NCBI RefSeq assembly: GCF_943734655.1
Contig: NC_071354.1
Coordinates: forward strand, 178,098,411-178,162,410
DNA from: Sabethes cyaneus
Taxonomy: Eukaryota > Arthropoda > Insecta > Diptera > Culicidae
Length of the DNA stretch: 64,000 nucleotides
Reading direction: 5' to 3'
The translations under genes were made by a program, and so were the position numbers. This document shows, one piece after another, positions 23,560 to 36,021 of the stretch. The notes beneath the pieces were generated by a model. The model was not told the origin of the DNA. It did no database searches and saw only the letters and a list, made by a program, of their open reading frames with translations. The stretch's first letter is position 1; every line of letters starts with the position of its first letter.

Positions 23560-25520
23560 ATACGCTCTTAATCTGGTAATGTAGGCTTTGGTATACCACA
23601 CTTAGGGAGGGTTCACTTTTCAGTCAGTGGACATAGCAAATGAAACATGTTGAAAGCGAACAAAGTTGCGTCGAAAAAGCTCACTCTTAGCAAAGCGCAA
23701 CTTTGTCGTCTTAGGTAGCTGGTAACTTTAAAACAATCTTGCATGCAACTTTGCTAGCTTCGAATAGTTGTTCATCGATCGATGCGAGTCAAAAGTTTGA
23801 ACGAAAGATCCCGTCGCATCATGGAGACTTGCAGAAGTGTTGTTTCGGAGACAATAATTACCATTCACCATTCATGATCCATCATCGCCACACGTTGGAT
23901 AAGTGTCGTTAAGTGGTGTGTTGCATGGACAGATTAGCACTCAGGTTTCGAACGAAACAAGCTGAACAAGTTAATAATGTTGACTGGTGTCTCAATTATT
24001 TATTTTTAGTCAGTATCCAAACTACTGTTTTCGGCGAAGTAGATTCCCGTATAATTTTGTTACAATTTGCTGTATGTATTTTGCTACCTAAAGTGTATTA
24101 TGCTGCCATTTTTGTTTCATTCGTACATAAAAAGGTTAATTGAATAATTTTAATCAAATAAACTTTTCGATTTTTGTTACGAATTCTCTTTGAAACTATT
24201 TTGTATAGTGAGTGACCTAATTATTGAATGTGCATATATAAATGTCGGCCAACATGTTTCACATAGGTGAAAGAATCGAACATGCTAATTAGTTTGTTCG
24301 TTTACGTTATGTTTTATGTACTGTACCATCTAAGAATATATAAAAATATTTTTAGAAAAGCAAATACTGTCAAAAAATATATAGGAAGATATAAGTTGGT
24401 CATGCAGTCAAAAACAGACAACTAACAAAGCGTATTTTCCGCATTCAATCGCTAGCTCCCGAGCCGGCGACATTTATGCATATACGCTAGGCAGCGAGCG
24501 CGCCAAACTGGTTGGCTTATTTGCAGTCAAGCTGTCCGAGAACTTGAAAAACCGTTCCAATGGACGCTCGTCTAGAGCTAGAGTTAAACTTGACAATTGT
24601 GAACAAGCCCGGTTAGTTTTTGCGCCAACCATCACTGAATGCACCTCTTCTGTTGGAATGAAAATTGCTTGTCAAGGTTATGGTGAGCCATCCGCGCGTT
24701 CTTAGGACGATTCAGACTAAGATAGAGCTACGGATACTGTGGCCTATTTCTATTTTGGGCCTATCTATGTACGTTCTATGTGTAGGAAGGGTAACTGTCA
24801 CAACTTTCTACCAATATATACTATTCTGCTCGCACATTCGTTTCGAAGGGACAAAATTGTTTTTTCAACGTCGCGAGCTACGAAAACCTAATAAGTTGAA
24901 TAATTAGAAGCATGCCGAAAATACAATTCCATGCCCTATCATGTGAGATGATGCGTATCTACCTATGTGTTGTATAGGTATGTATTATATATGTATCATA
25001 AAAGTAGGTGACGAATGTATTCTAGAAATAAAAACATGCTAAATTAGTTTGTTTTTGAGCTGATTCAAACATTTTTTTCAGTTCAATGGAAAGTCGCGAA
25101 ATCACTTTTCATGTTTTATTACTCCTCCGTATGTTTTACAATTTACTAGTCATTTGTTGGTTTTAATATATTATAATTACAACATCAACGTCATTTGCTA
25201 ATGGAAAAAATAGACGTTCCTCGTGAACGTTTCCACTCACTTTTACCCTGCAGGCTGAGGCCATTATAAAATGGCATTATACGGATTTGTCGTTAATTTA
25301 TGTCGGAAACTGTTGTTTTAGTTGGACACGCGGACTTGAAAACCGGAGAAGCGATGCACTAAAGCCTGTCACAATCGGATACTGAGTGTAATTGAAGGTT
25401 TGTTTGCTAATTTTGTATACAAAAATAAAATGGGTGTAAAATTAATGGAAGGAAGGCACATTCCACGAAGTGGAATCTTGTTAAGAATAATTAATAATTT
25501 TTAGTTTTGTAATAATTTTT
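23560..25520. other. Intergenic stretch, nothing coding recognised
   Basis: AT-rich DNA with no credible gene or strong repeat signature. The open frames at 23913-24143 and 24665-24907 have random composition. The segment about 24450-24720 is GC-richer and may be unique sequence. Confidence 0.4.
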
Positions 25521-25522
25521 AG

Positions 25523-25912
25523 TTTTGTAATATATCTGAATTGAAAAAATATCTGGGCAGAGCGTTAAACATGAAAAAGGAAAAAGAGAAATTGGACTTT
25601 TTCTTACCTGGCGCTCCTCCAGATAATTATTTTTGCATGAAAATCAGAACTTAAGGTTTTTTAGTACTAAAAATAGAGTACATTGAGATCTACTGTTTTA
25701 ACCCTCTAACGGGCAACACCGTAAAAACGATGCGATCAAGCTAATGACTATTTTATCATGAAAGTACACACGAAAAAACCTTAAGTTCTGATTTTCATGC
25801 AAAAATAATTATCTGGAGGAGCGCCAGGTAAGAAAAAGTCCAATTTCTCTTTTTCCTTTTTCATGTTTAACGCTCTGCCCAGATATTTTTTCAATTCAGA
25901 TATATTACAAAA
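25523..25912. repeat. Perfect 140-bp inverted repeat
   Basis: The left arm, about 25523-25662, and the right arm, about 25773-25912, are identical reverse complements by eye over 140 bp, separated by about 110 bp. The right arm is part of the piggyBac-like MITE at 25702-26225; the left arm lies outside that element. Confidence 0.85.
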
Positions 25913-26225
25913 TTAAAATAATGCATGAAATTTACTCATAGAAAAACTTTTTAGGTCAATCATTTTGTTCTAGATGTCCTTTTTCTACAAAAGTAAAAAA
26001 GGGAAAATTCGCGCATTAATTATTTTCGAAATTTTTCGGAATTTTTGTTTTTGAAAGATGATAACTTTTGAATGCATGGTCAGAATGTTATGATATTAGT
26101 ATCAAAATGTCAAGAAATCTGTACAGAACATATTTTCTATATTGCCAATTAAAAACAAATTTCGTATGCGGCTCTGGAGCTCCAAAAGCGAAGGCCGTCT
26201 ACAGACGGTCTTACCCGTTAGAGGG
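25702..26225. mobile_element. piggyBac-like MITE, 524 bp, TTAA target duplication
   Basis: The ends CCCTCTAACGGG and CCCGTTAGAGGG are perfect 12-bp inverted repeats that extend to about 19 bp with two mismatches (ACCGT). TTAA at 25698-25701 and 26226-26229 is the hallmark piggyBac target duplication. No transposase is present. A related, rearranged copy lies inverted at 49182-49896. Confidence 0.85.
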
Positions 26226-26799
26226 TTAAATTTATCAATTGCCTTGTTATTTTGGTAAATTGGATTCAATAAAGAATAGCTAAGTTACGCTGAATTGATT
26301 CCAAAATAAAGACACAGTATCTGGAGAAATACAAACAAACAAAACTGAAGCGTAACGGATGACGATGACTGACCGTTATTATACTCCATGAATTGACCAG
26401 AGATGGAACAATTTCCATAATCTGCTACGGAAAAACGACAACTTAACGTGCAATCTTCAATTTTCACGAAAATCTTTTCTATTTACATAATTTCTATAGA
26501 TAGTGGCCACTGGCCATATGTTACCTACTCCCGGAGTTCTTCCGGTGTTCCTTGGGGGACCATGATATGGCATTTTTAGATAACGTATTTATTTTTGAAA
26601 ATAAATCATCACTATGGTCATATCAATAAATATCAATATGAATCTAAATCCGGTTCCCGCAAAGGGACCTTTCAATATTTGTAATATATTCAGTTCGTGA
26701 AGGAAGCGAGTCTCCGGGCATATTTTTCGGTTTAAAAGAACTTAATCTGTGAAAAGAGAATTATCCATTAATGAAAGTGTAACATACATGTGGTTTTTT

Positions 26800-26912
26800 T
26801 TCCTATAAGAGAATTTGCCTGGAATGTGTAATGTGTGTTGTTCACCCATTATTTGGGTAGTTGCCGGTGGCGTGTAACTGGCACAGAGAGAACGAGTGGT
26901 AGTCGGTTGACA
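26800..26912. repeat. Dispersed repeat pair (other copy 29775-29880)
   Basis: Segments such as AATTTGCCTGGAATGTGTAA, ATTATTTGG and AGTCGGTTGACA recur in order near 29785-29880. The reading frame on minus at 26842-27198 overlaps it and is not supported as a gene. Confidence 0.5.
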
Positions 26913-27425
26913 GCTGCCCCGCGTAAATGAGAGTTAGTCTTGTAGTTTGTGAACTACCGAACATCACATTGGCGATCCGTTGCCAAATTGAAACTTCGGG
27001 GTGACTATAGAGGTAAAATATGACGTTAGAAAAATAGAATATTATTTGTAGCACAATATATTGGCTAGCCGGATGAAATTCCAAATGTAAGTGTGGATTT
27101 GCTTCGGTTGGCACTATGAGTAATTTAGCCAGGGCTGGCGGTAGCATTGTTGCTGGGCGGAATAGTGTTGTACTCATTGAGTTTCGAATGTTTTGCATGG
27201 AAAGGGGCAGATAATTGCTAGTGAAAGTTATACTTGCCTAATCAAAAAACCCTTCCTACTTTCCCCCCTGTTTAGTAGGTTCGCGTAGGCTGAATCATCC
27301 GATTCGGTTTCCACTAATCCAGGTTTCCTCGTTCCATGGTTTCCAGCGTAATCTGATGAAGTTGGTTGATTACTACGATGATATCTTACACACTCAAATA
27401 CAGAATGTAGTCTCGGTAAATCAAA

Positions 27426-28262
27426 TCACCTAACTACGTAAAAATAACCCTAGTTCGTCCGGTGAAACTGGTTTGCAAGCATCGAAGAGGGTCTCAAAAC
27501 ATTTTGTGATGCACAACAGTCTATCATAGACAGCAGTTATGGGGTGTCTATTTTTACCATTGAGCACTTTTGCCACAAGTAGGGCCTGTTGCAGTTTGCG
27601 ACGTCGTTCGAGAGTGTCCAGCCCAAGAAAATGACAACGATCCGGATAAGGGGCGGCCAGATTGACGGGATTACACCAGGGCAAATCCCTCAAAGATAGA
27701 CGAATGAATCTTCTCTGCACACATTCAATCAGCAAGTTCTAATCGAGCTGGTACGGAGTCCAAACCGCGCAAATATTTTCAAGCATAGGACGTACATGTA
27801 AGCAGTACAATGCTTTCAGGTATTTGGGATCCTTGAAGTTCGGTCCTGTTTTGAGGATGAGTCCAAGTTGACTACTAGCTTTAGACACGATCGCCGTACG
27901 GTGCCGGTGAAATGTCAGCTTTCGGGCTAAAATGATATCAAGATTATTAATGTGATCAACTCTGCTTAACGCTTGCGCATTTATGGCATACTCGAAGAGA
28001 ATTGGCGTTTGAGTACGGTGAAAAGTAATCACTTCACATTTAGCTATGCCAATAATCAAACAACTCAGTTTACACCACGTCAAAAATTTATCCAATAAAC
28101 ATTGCAGCCGATAGCAATCCTCGATACTATTTATCGTCAGAAAGATTTTAAAATCGGCGACATAAACTGTTCTGCATTATCTATGACTTGAGCTGCGTCC
28201 TTGAAGAATATAATGAAAAAAAAGAGAGGGCCAAGAATGCTACCCTGGTGTACACATGATTT
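27426..28262 (-). pseudogene. Jockey-like non-LTR retrotransposon relic, RT C-terminal half
   Basis: Reading on minus: HQGSILGPLFFFIIFF (RT box), then FKIFLTINSIEDCYRLQ after a decayed YADD box (VADF). Next come CEVITFHR, the NLDIILARKLTFHRH stretch and ALYCLHVRPMLENICAVWTPY (28095-27739). Then, in another frame, LIECVQRRFIRLSLRDLPW and RCHFLGLDTLERRR follow. The order is that of Jockey-clade reverse transcriptases. Frameshifts and loss of the catalytic aspartates show that it is dead; the N-terminal part is missing. Confidence 0.8.
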
Positions 28263-28409
28263 CTCGCATTAAAATTTGACAATCGACTTTTCGAAAATTC
28301 GGCAGTTTTAGAATGCACTACCGAGTATCTCGGCAAAATAAAAATAAAGATTCTCGATAAAATTTGAGAATTGTTGAATTTCAGAAGTCACGATAATTTT
28401 ATGTTTTAC

Positions 28410-29275
28410 GTCTTTTAACGCCTATTTCGTTTAGTTTCGTTGCAATTTTATTTTAAACGTAACGTGCTGAGTGTTAAATTAGTATCTGAAAACTGCACGA
28501 ATTCATACATCACGCAGAGCACACTAGATCATCGCGTGCGACGGACACGGTCTGACGCGCATGGCAAACAACAAAAACAACAATAATGTTTATCATAAAT
28601 TTATGGTTTACCTCCACTTTTGCTTGCGTAATCCTGCAAAACTCCAGCTGCTTAGGATTTTTCGCAGGCAGCAGCTGAACCTGTGCTGTGGAAAGGATGC
28701 ACTTTTACCCGGTTCAGCACGCTCCACACCTCTAGGGAACCTCTATGGGACTATGCCGCAATTTGCTTTGCGCTTTTCTTGGTATCATTTCCCGTGATCC
28801 GCATAACGCCACTTGCTGATGATGCGCCCCTCGAAGCCTCGTTGAAAACAACGTTCTTTCTCGGAAACGACGATGCGTTCCCGTAGACGTCCCTGAAAAT
28901 TGAAAACATTGTGTAACAATATGAACACTTTTGGATTAGTGTTCACTTACTTGAATTAAGTAGCAGACGATCAGAAAATCTCATCCATATTCTTGCTAGG
29001 CTATCGTATCGGCTACGTAATTAGCGAAGCCATAACAAAAGTGAATGTTCGCGAGTTCTTTCAGTTTTCAGTTCAGTTTTCAGACACGACTCAGAGACAC
29101 CCGGGAAATCTGTTTCGTCATTATTTTCCTTATGCATCTTGTCCGTCGTACGCGGTGATCTAGTATGCTATGCGTGACGTATGAGTTCGTGCAGTTTTCA
29201 GATACTAATTCAACACCCTAAACAATAAGTTTAAAATAAATTGCAACAAAACTAAAAGAGATAAAAACGAAAAAC
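28410..29275. repeat. Fold-back element, ~140-bp arms, ~80% identical
   Basis: Arms 28410-28548 and 29139-29275 are inverted copies sharing ATTAGTATCTGAAAACTGCA and neighbouring blocks. About 590 bp lies between, including an open frame (28561-28797) with no known motif. This is probably a MITE or fold-back transposon of moderate age. Confidence 0.65.
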
Positions 29276-29665
29276 GAATTGTAGAACGGTACCAAAGCTT
29301 CAAATTGGTAAATAAAATCAGTCAGTTTTATTACACCTTTTTAGGAGAAATTTGATAAAAACGCCTTGGGAAACACTCATTTCAAAGCTTTTTGCTTCTA
29401 AAAAGTTACTAAAAAGGTAAGGTAACTAAAAAGGTGAATGACCCTTTGGGTTAAAAACACTCTGAAAAGCTAGAGCTAATTTCAGGCAAATAGAACCGAA
29501 GACTAAAACAGTTTAATAACTCTGTAATGATTAAGGTGTGAATTTTTTTCGTCAAATATGGTCCTCTATCACCACCTGAAATATCTGCACTAAGCTACCT
29601 AAAACCCTGTATATTTAAATCGAAAAATTGAACATTAATTACGAGTGTCTTAGAAGAACTCACGA

Positions 29666-29717
29666 ATTATCGCGAATTAGTTGGAAAGGAATTCGTTTCC
29701 AATTAGTTCGCGATAAT
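29666..29717. repeat. 22-bp-arm palindrome
   Basis: ATTATCGCGAATTAGTTGGA at the left pairs with TCCAATTAGTTCGCGATAAT at the right, with two mismatches and an 8-bp loop. Confidence 0.6.
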
Positions 29718-30750
29718 ATATTAAATTGTTTATTTTATGCAAGGGGAGGATGTGGCATCCTGGTATTTATTCTATATTAGTAGATTTGCCTGAAATGTGT
29801 AATGAGTTTTGTTTAGCCATTATTTGGAAAGTTTCTGATAGCGTGTAACATAGAGCAAGTGCGGGAGTCGGTTGACATAAGTAATAGCATCGAAACCTTA
29901 AGACACAGCATAATAGTTGCTTCAGAAAAGTTTTTTCATCAAAGAGCACTTTGTAGTGGTGAAAAAATATTCGAACATTAGGGTGTTCCTAATCAGATAC
30001 AAAAAATATTTGCTCTATTTTAAGTCAAAAATGATTGCTACCCACACAAAAGTTGTAGCTAAACTATTTTCGAGAAATTTTTTTGAATACTGAAGATTTC
30101 TATCTGTTACATGAAAGAAGTTATAGAGCCAAACTCTTAGGGACACCCTTCAAAACAGTTTTTTCGATCTAGCTCTTTAAAAACGCTTCGTATGCTTTTA
30201 AAATGTTCTAAGAAATTATTAATCACATTAAATTGGACATTTTCGTCGAAGACAGTAGAGCTCTATCTTATTCCCTTTAGCAGCTATCACTGGTTTTTCA
30301 AGGAGAGCAGCTATGAGCAGCTAATCTCACTCATTTTTTGTGAATTAATTTATGCTGTATCCCACCATGTACAACTTAGGGCGGAACACTGTAGAACATC
30401 TGAGAAAAGCTACCATGAAGGCAACCGTTTTTAAAGCTGAAAAACATTGCACCTTCGAGTTGAAGGTGTATCTAAAACAAAGTGCTGACCGGTGGAACCG
30501 AGGCCGACCGACGCCGTTTGAGCAGTACAGTAAGGATCGACGACGATGAGTTTGAGGTAGTTGACTTACTGGTACCGGCGGACAATAACACCAGTCGAGA
30601 ATTTTGGAGGCCTATTATCAGCGGAAGTCGTGCTTACAAGCAATTGCGGACGAACAGACGAAGCCTTTGTATACAGTGTCAATTTTAAAACAAGTACACA
30701 AAGTGTACCCTGTACAAGACGCTCATTAGGCTGGCTGTTCTCTATGCTAA

Positions 30751-31402
30751 TCTAATCTAATCTAATCTCACACTAACGCAGCCAATTCTTGAAGGCATCC
30801 TGGAAAATGACGATTACTTGAATCAATCATTTTTCTTGTCAACGGCCAGGCCAACTGCGCAGCATGTACCGCAGAGAGAATTCCAAGGAATCAAGTGGAA
30901 CCAGAAAAAATATCTAATTCCATTTAACTCCTTGAAATCAAGGGGAAGGAAGAAAGCGTGGACCTCCCGTACCAAACGCTTCCCGTACACATAGATAATG
31001 ATTTATTTACAATCGTTGGGAGTATCTTTGCTAATAAAGGTTAAGTGATACTAAGGACCCTCAGGGATGAACTAATGGTATTTAGACCAGAAGCCAGGCT
31101 GCAATTGGCCAAGGATATAGCGCCTTATTTCGCTCTCTGAAAATAGATTAGTTTGCCAAAAATATTAGTTTAAATCATATAATACTTGAAAATAAAGTCG
31201 TGTGGTTTAATGGTTGCCTAAAACTACATTTGTAAGGTTAGGAACTGAAAACCGCACGACCCCGCACCTCCTAGCTTGGCTACTCAATTATACAAATTGA
31301 AGTATTTCCAGGTATGGCCACGTGGAGGCGCTAGGTAGGAGCTTGGGATGGCTAGAGCTATGTTGGGCGCTTCTTCCTAGTTGCCTTCCCCATTTCATAC
31401 CC
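30751..31402 (-). mobile_element. SINE-like retroposon with (GATTA)n tail, perfect 24-bp TSD
   Basis: Homologous in inverted orientation to 3528-4166. The 24-bp sequence at 30727-30750 is exactly repeated at 31403-31426, proving insertion by target-primed reverse transcription. The tail (TCTAA on plus) is at 30751-30763; the 5' end GGGTATGAAATGGGG is at 31402. Confidence 0.85.
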
Positions 31403-31683
31403 TAGGCTGGCTGTTCTCTATGCTAAGTGCTAAAAACGATCTTCGGCGGCGTATAGATGTACGTAGTATGGAGGCGGTGGATGAACCATGAACTAACACA
31501 GCTCCATAGCGAACTAAGTACCTAAAAGCTGGACGGATACGATGAGCAGGACATGTTGCATGAATGATTGAACTATCTTGCCAAGATGGTGTTTGCTTCA
31601 AATTCAAATCCGGTAGGAACAAGAAGACCAGAGGCGCAGCGAGCAAAGTGGCTAGACAAGGTGAAGCGAGATTTAACGGAGAG

Positions 31684-32606
31684 TAGAGTAGGGCGGAGCA
31701 TAAGTGCGATGTTTAAAGTTGTCATCAATTTTCGTGACATTTAAAGAAGGATAACAACATAATATATTTTATAGTGATGCAGTAACTCAATGTCTTCACA
31801 TTCAACTATAAATCATCTGCGGTAACAGTATTTGGCAAAATAAATTCTTCATTCTTCTGATCCAGTGTCGATTCGCACTTTTACCCCACTAGCGGGGCAA
31901 AAGTGCGAAGCTCGAATCCATGAAATTAGCACAACAGTAGCTAACAAAACCATATTATCTTCAATTTGCGTTATGTTTCGGTAAGCAATATTCTCAATTT
32001 GCACCTTTCCTATGTTGCGCTGGTGTATTGCAGCCTCCGTTAGATCGAAACTTTTCCAAACGTTTGTTTTTTGTTTCATCAGCGGAAAAACATTGTTTTC
32101 TTTCGGGCAACATCTGTAGAGCACACAGTTTTCTGCAGATCTTCCATTTCTAGTATTTGTAATATAGTGCCTAAAGCTGCATATAATTAGCTATACATTT
32201 TTGTATCGTCCATTAATCGCACTTTTGCCCCGTCCGTGAATCGCACTTTTACCCCGCTAAGCGCTTGACGGCGTTAGATTAAATTACGGAAAAGCGAAAT
32301 ATATTTTGTAAATTCTTTTCACCGTATTTTCAAAACAGATATGCGAGTGATGTAAAACGCTGCCTCAAATGTTCAACAAGTAATATCCTCCTGTTGATAT
32401 CGTATTCGCCGTATAACGAAAAATTACATCAAAACCGGCCTAAAATAACATTTGCACATAACTCAGCAACTATACTTCGTAAGCAACCAAAGTTTACGTT
32501 AGATTCAAGCTGTCAAAGTTGTCACCCATCCATGCCAATGTAGAAAATTTACTCCGATTCTGCACCGATAAATCATTGAATCGCACTTTTACCCCTCCTT
32601 ACTCTA
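31684..32606. mobile_element. MITE, ~920 bp, TA-flanked, with iterated TAAAAGTGCGA motif
   Basis: The left end TAGAGTAGGGCGGAGCATAA and the reverse-complemented right end TAGAGTAAGGAGGGGTAAAA match over about 28 bp. CGCACTTTTACCCC-type motifs recur near 31869, 31900 (reverse), 32219, 32245 and 32581. The open frame at 31849-32124 overlaps these repeats and is not a gene. Confidence 0.75.
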
Positions 32607-32720
32607 TACGGTGACCAAGAAATTGGAGATCGGTAGCCTACAACTGAATGCATTGCAGTAATTTGGTTCTTCAAGTTATGTCTAAGAATGGCAAACCAAT
32701 TTAGTATAAGTAAGTAAGTA

Positions 32721-35700
32721 ACTGACGGGTACGATAATGTAGTCGAAAATTGGACTTGATTTCCAAAATATCAATAAGAGACTAAAAGACTAACTGCCGT
32801 AAACTACGCACAATAAACTGAAGACAACAATAAAACAAAATGATTCACATTAAATTTCTCCAATAGATTTAGATTTGGTGTTATGAAACCTTATTGTCCC
32901 ACTTTATTCAAAATTTGGGCATGCCATTGATTACTCGTAGTTCCCGGAAGCGCCTAAATATTATTATGCAGATGCTTACCTATATAGAAGATGTGTTAAT
33001 ATTTTGAATGCGACTAGCGTTTTTATTGCTGATCGGTTCGCATCGCACAATTTACGTGTTTTGACCAGTTACAGAAAGCAATTACAATTCTATCATTTGC
33101 TCCGAAAACACAATTGATTTCAGAAAGTTGTAAAATATGCGTGATTTGTTTTTAAATTATAACTGAAAATAAATTCAATGCAATACATTCAAATGTTTGA
33201 TTCTACGTTTTCTTTCGCAACACAAAGAATGATAATCCGGGTAAGTCGAAAAATGAAACTCTTCTGCATTCAAGCGTTGATTAAATTGTCAACCTTATTC
33301 ATGCAGAAAGTCCCGCCAAGCCGGATTTCACAGTTTGTCATGCACACTAAAAAGGCCTATACCAACAATTGGCAAGGCAATTCGATACCCATCTGAATGG
33401 TTCCCGGCAGGTGTGTGTGGAATATATTTTGCATAAGAACCACTATAGAGGCTTTGTGATGTGCGGTAGATCACCACTCGCATCTTAATGGCCTTCACCA
33501 GGATTTAACCATTCTTGGAGCGACATATCGTTCTAGTATATAAACGCTTATGTAAAAACGGCTACCTGTCTTATCTACCGTTACTGTGAAATATGTGACC
33601 GGCAAATGGTCGAGTGAATGAATCGGTCTGAGTTAAACATGTATTTTCAACCTACTGTATCAAGCATATCACTCAATCTTAATAAATCATCACGATGTGA
33701 GTGTTCTGAAGCTAGTTTGAGCCACGACCTCCACACTTTGTTGGAGACAATGATCAGTGGTAATCAAATTAAATCTTCTCCCCCTGGTCGAATCAGACAA
33801 TGATTGTCATCATTTGCAAAAAAAGACACACATTTTGCTGCCTTCCCAAAAATCTCGTATTTTAAAGAGAAAAAAAAACACACTTCCAAAAACTACTCCA
33901 ACAGGTGTGAAACTGGTTTTCAACTGTCCATATTCGGTACGGTTTCCGTCCGGGCAACCGGGTGCTGCGCTGTTGGCCAGTTCAGGTCTGTTCGATACAG
34001 AAATCGGGATTGTGGAATTATGCGCCCTCATACTGCTCGGAGTAAAATTGCCACAATTTAAAGCTGACCTTTATTGTTCAAGAACTCTATTCAGAATTTA
34101 ATCGGTAAAAAAGAACGCTTCACATCAGGCAGGTGGTGGCTTCTTTTCCGCTATGCCCCCGCTCTGGGCTGTCGGTGATTCTGACGGTTTTAGTGATTTA
34201 TTAGCGTATCAATCGGAGAATAAATGGTCAATAATAACCATAAAATCGATGTCAGCATTTGATACGTACATTGTTGAAGAGCTAGAATGATTTAGCATAT
34301 ATGGTAAGCCGGGAGAATAAAAAAAACAGGCTCATACAATTCAATGTTTTTGCCCATTTGGAATCGGTAATTGAACACACACAGGTGCGAGTTCTTGAGC
34401 AACTGGCTGAAACAAAACAAATATAGGTAATTGAGAGTACTTCAGTTTCATAATCAAACTAGTGAAGTGTTTGAATCGAGTGGCTATTGAGATAATCGAA
34501 AAACCCATGACGAATTAGGCAATTTCGTTTACTTGCATCCTTGATTCTAAGTGCATCGTTAGTTGCTACACGTTTTGAAATGCTGCATTACTGCATTGTT
34601 ATACTGAACCTCATCCGGTGAGTCGAAAAGTTCACAATTCTAAACACAAGGTTTCGCACGTCATCTAATAACAGGGAAATCCTTTTGATGAACTGATTTG
34701 TAACGCTTCATAAAGTGAATCAGTTTTTTTTTGTTAAGCAATGCAAAGAGCTTAGAATTTTTTGCCGGTATAGTATAAAGACCCGATCAAAGTTCAAACG
34801 AGATTTAAATGTGAATCAATTAACGTAAGAAAAAAGCAAACGTATTAAACACAGACTCTTGCACACTTAAGGAAGTCAAAATTGAAATATCCGATTTAGA
34901 AAAAACAAAACAAGGCTTACTGGAATGAGACGTAATTATCCGTTGTTACGAATTAGAAGAGGCATTTCATGGTAAATAATGGAAATATCACAATTTCAAT
35001 CTGATATCTAATATGGACGAAACCAAGTTATTGACTTATTTATTTATGTTCGCCAATTTGTAATGAAACAAATTGTGCAATTTTTTTATTTTACATCAAA
35101 AAACAAGGAAACAATTCTATCACAGTTTTAAAACATTTTACTTTTCGCTGCTGCTGATTTGGTCAAATGAGACTGATTTCATGGTGGATTAGGATAGAAA
35201 ACATAAATCAGATTGACGTTGTTGTTGTTGTCGCTGTTGTTTGATAGGGCAAAGTACTTTGAACTATTTCTGTATCCATTGTACTTACTTCTGGGAGAGG
35301 TGCTTGACACTGCTCTTTGTTGACCTTCAATAGTGAGTTTTTCTGTTGTGGTGTCAATGTCCTCGCCATATCGAATTATCAGAAGGAGATAGTTGTTGTA
35401 CTTCTTTGCGATGAATATTGCTGTAAGCTATGGTGGCGATCATAGGAGAGTTTTGTTTTGTTTTCATTTGTGATCGTGTAATTTGGGCAAAACTTAGCCT
35501 CATGCGTTGAAGGCAGGAAAGAAGGGATCATATATTAACTTGTTCTACTACGCGCTTCTTAAATCGAAACACTTATTAGGAACCCATAATCGATCACTTA
35601 TACGAATATTGTAAATATTATTTATGATTCATAGAGATTGATCAGCAGCAACAAAGCCTTTTAAAGCAGAAGGATGAACCACAAGGTTATAATGAGTACA

Positions 35701-36000
35701 CTTAGCTGAGTGTATCTTCATACGCATGGGTTGTTCGAGAAGAGCAGCACTTCATTGAGAGAGGAACAAGGTAGGCAGGCTTTAACAAAAAATGAACGCG
35801 CTTTGATTGTTTTCATTTCTTTGTTTTGTTTGAGCACTATTCAACGAGAGAAATTCTAGAAACATACATTTGCTGCTTCCCAAAGTTTAGATTTTCATTT
35901 CAATTGTGTGTTTCGGATACTCATTTTTATCCAACGCAGATCTAGGATTTTTGTCTATAATTAGATTTTATTGTCACAAATTGATTGACGAAAAGACACA
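32721..36000. other. Intergenic stretch, nothing coding recognised
   Basis: AT-rich, with low-complexity GTTGTTGTTGTTG near 35217-35240 and A-rich runs. No frame has plausible protein composition or motifs. No transposon ends were recognised, so it may be the oldest unique DNA in this half of the window. Confidence 0.4.
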
Positions 36001-36021
36001 AATTGGCGACGAAATAAGGAC

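Larger units (their letters stand above)
30480..32720 (+). pseudogene. RTE 3' fragment with two nested insertions
   Basis: Host pieces are 30480-30750, 31427-31683 and 32607-32720. The second encodes KTIFGGV...WRRWMNHEL followed by RRPEAQRAKWLDKVKRDL, the C-terminal region of RTE elements (compare NHELQAKLAEIPIVHLAKVG and RAQRARWLDQIEAD in the copy at 36022-38585). The third ends in the (TAAG)n tail typical of these copies (32706-32718). It is interrupted by the SINE-like element 30751-31402 and the MITE 31684-32606. Confidence 0.75.

Noticed and set aside
26842..27198. 118-codon open frame on minus
   Set aside because: Overlaps a dispersed repeat (other copy near 29775-29880), has no motif and an ordinary random composition.
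31395..31646. 83-codon open frame on minus
   Set aside because: Antisense of the RTE C-terminal region, which reads in the plus direction with conserved RRWMNHEL and QRAKWLDK.
33757..34101. 114-codon open frame on plus
   Set aside because: Overlapped by equally long frames in other phases; no motif, no signal peptide, no codon bias.
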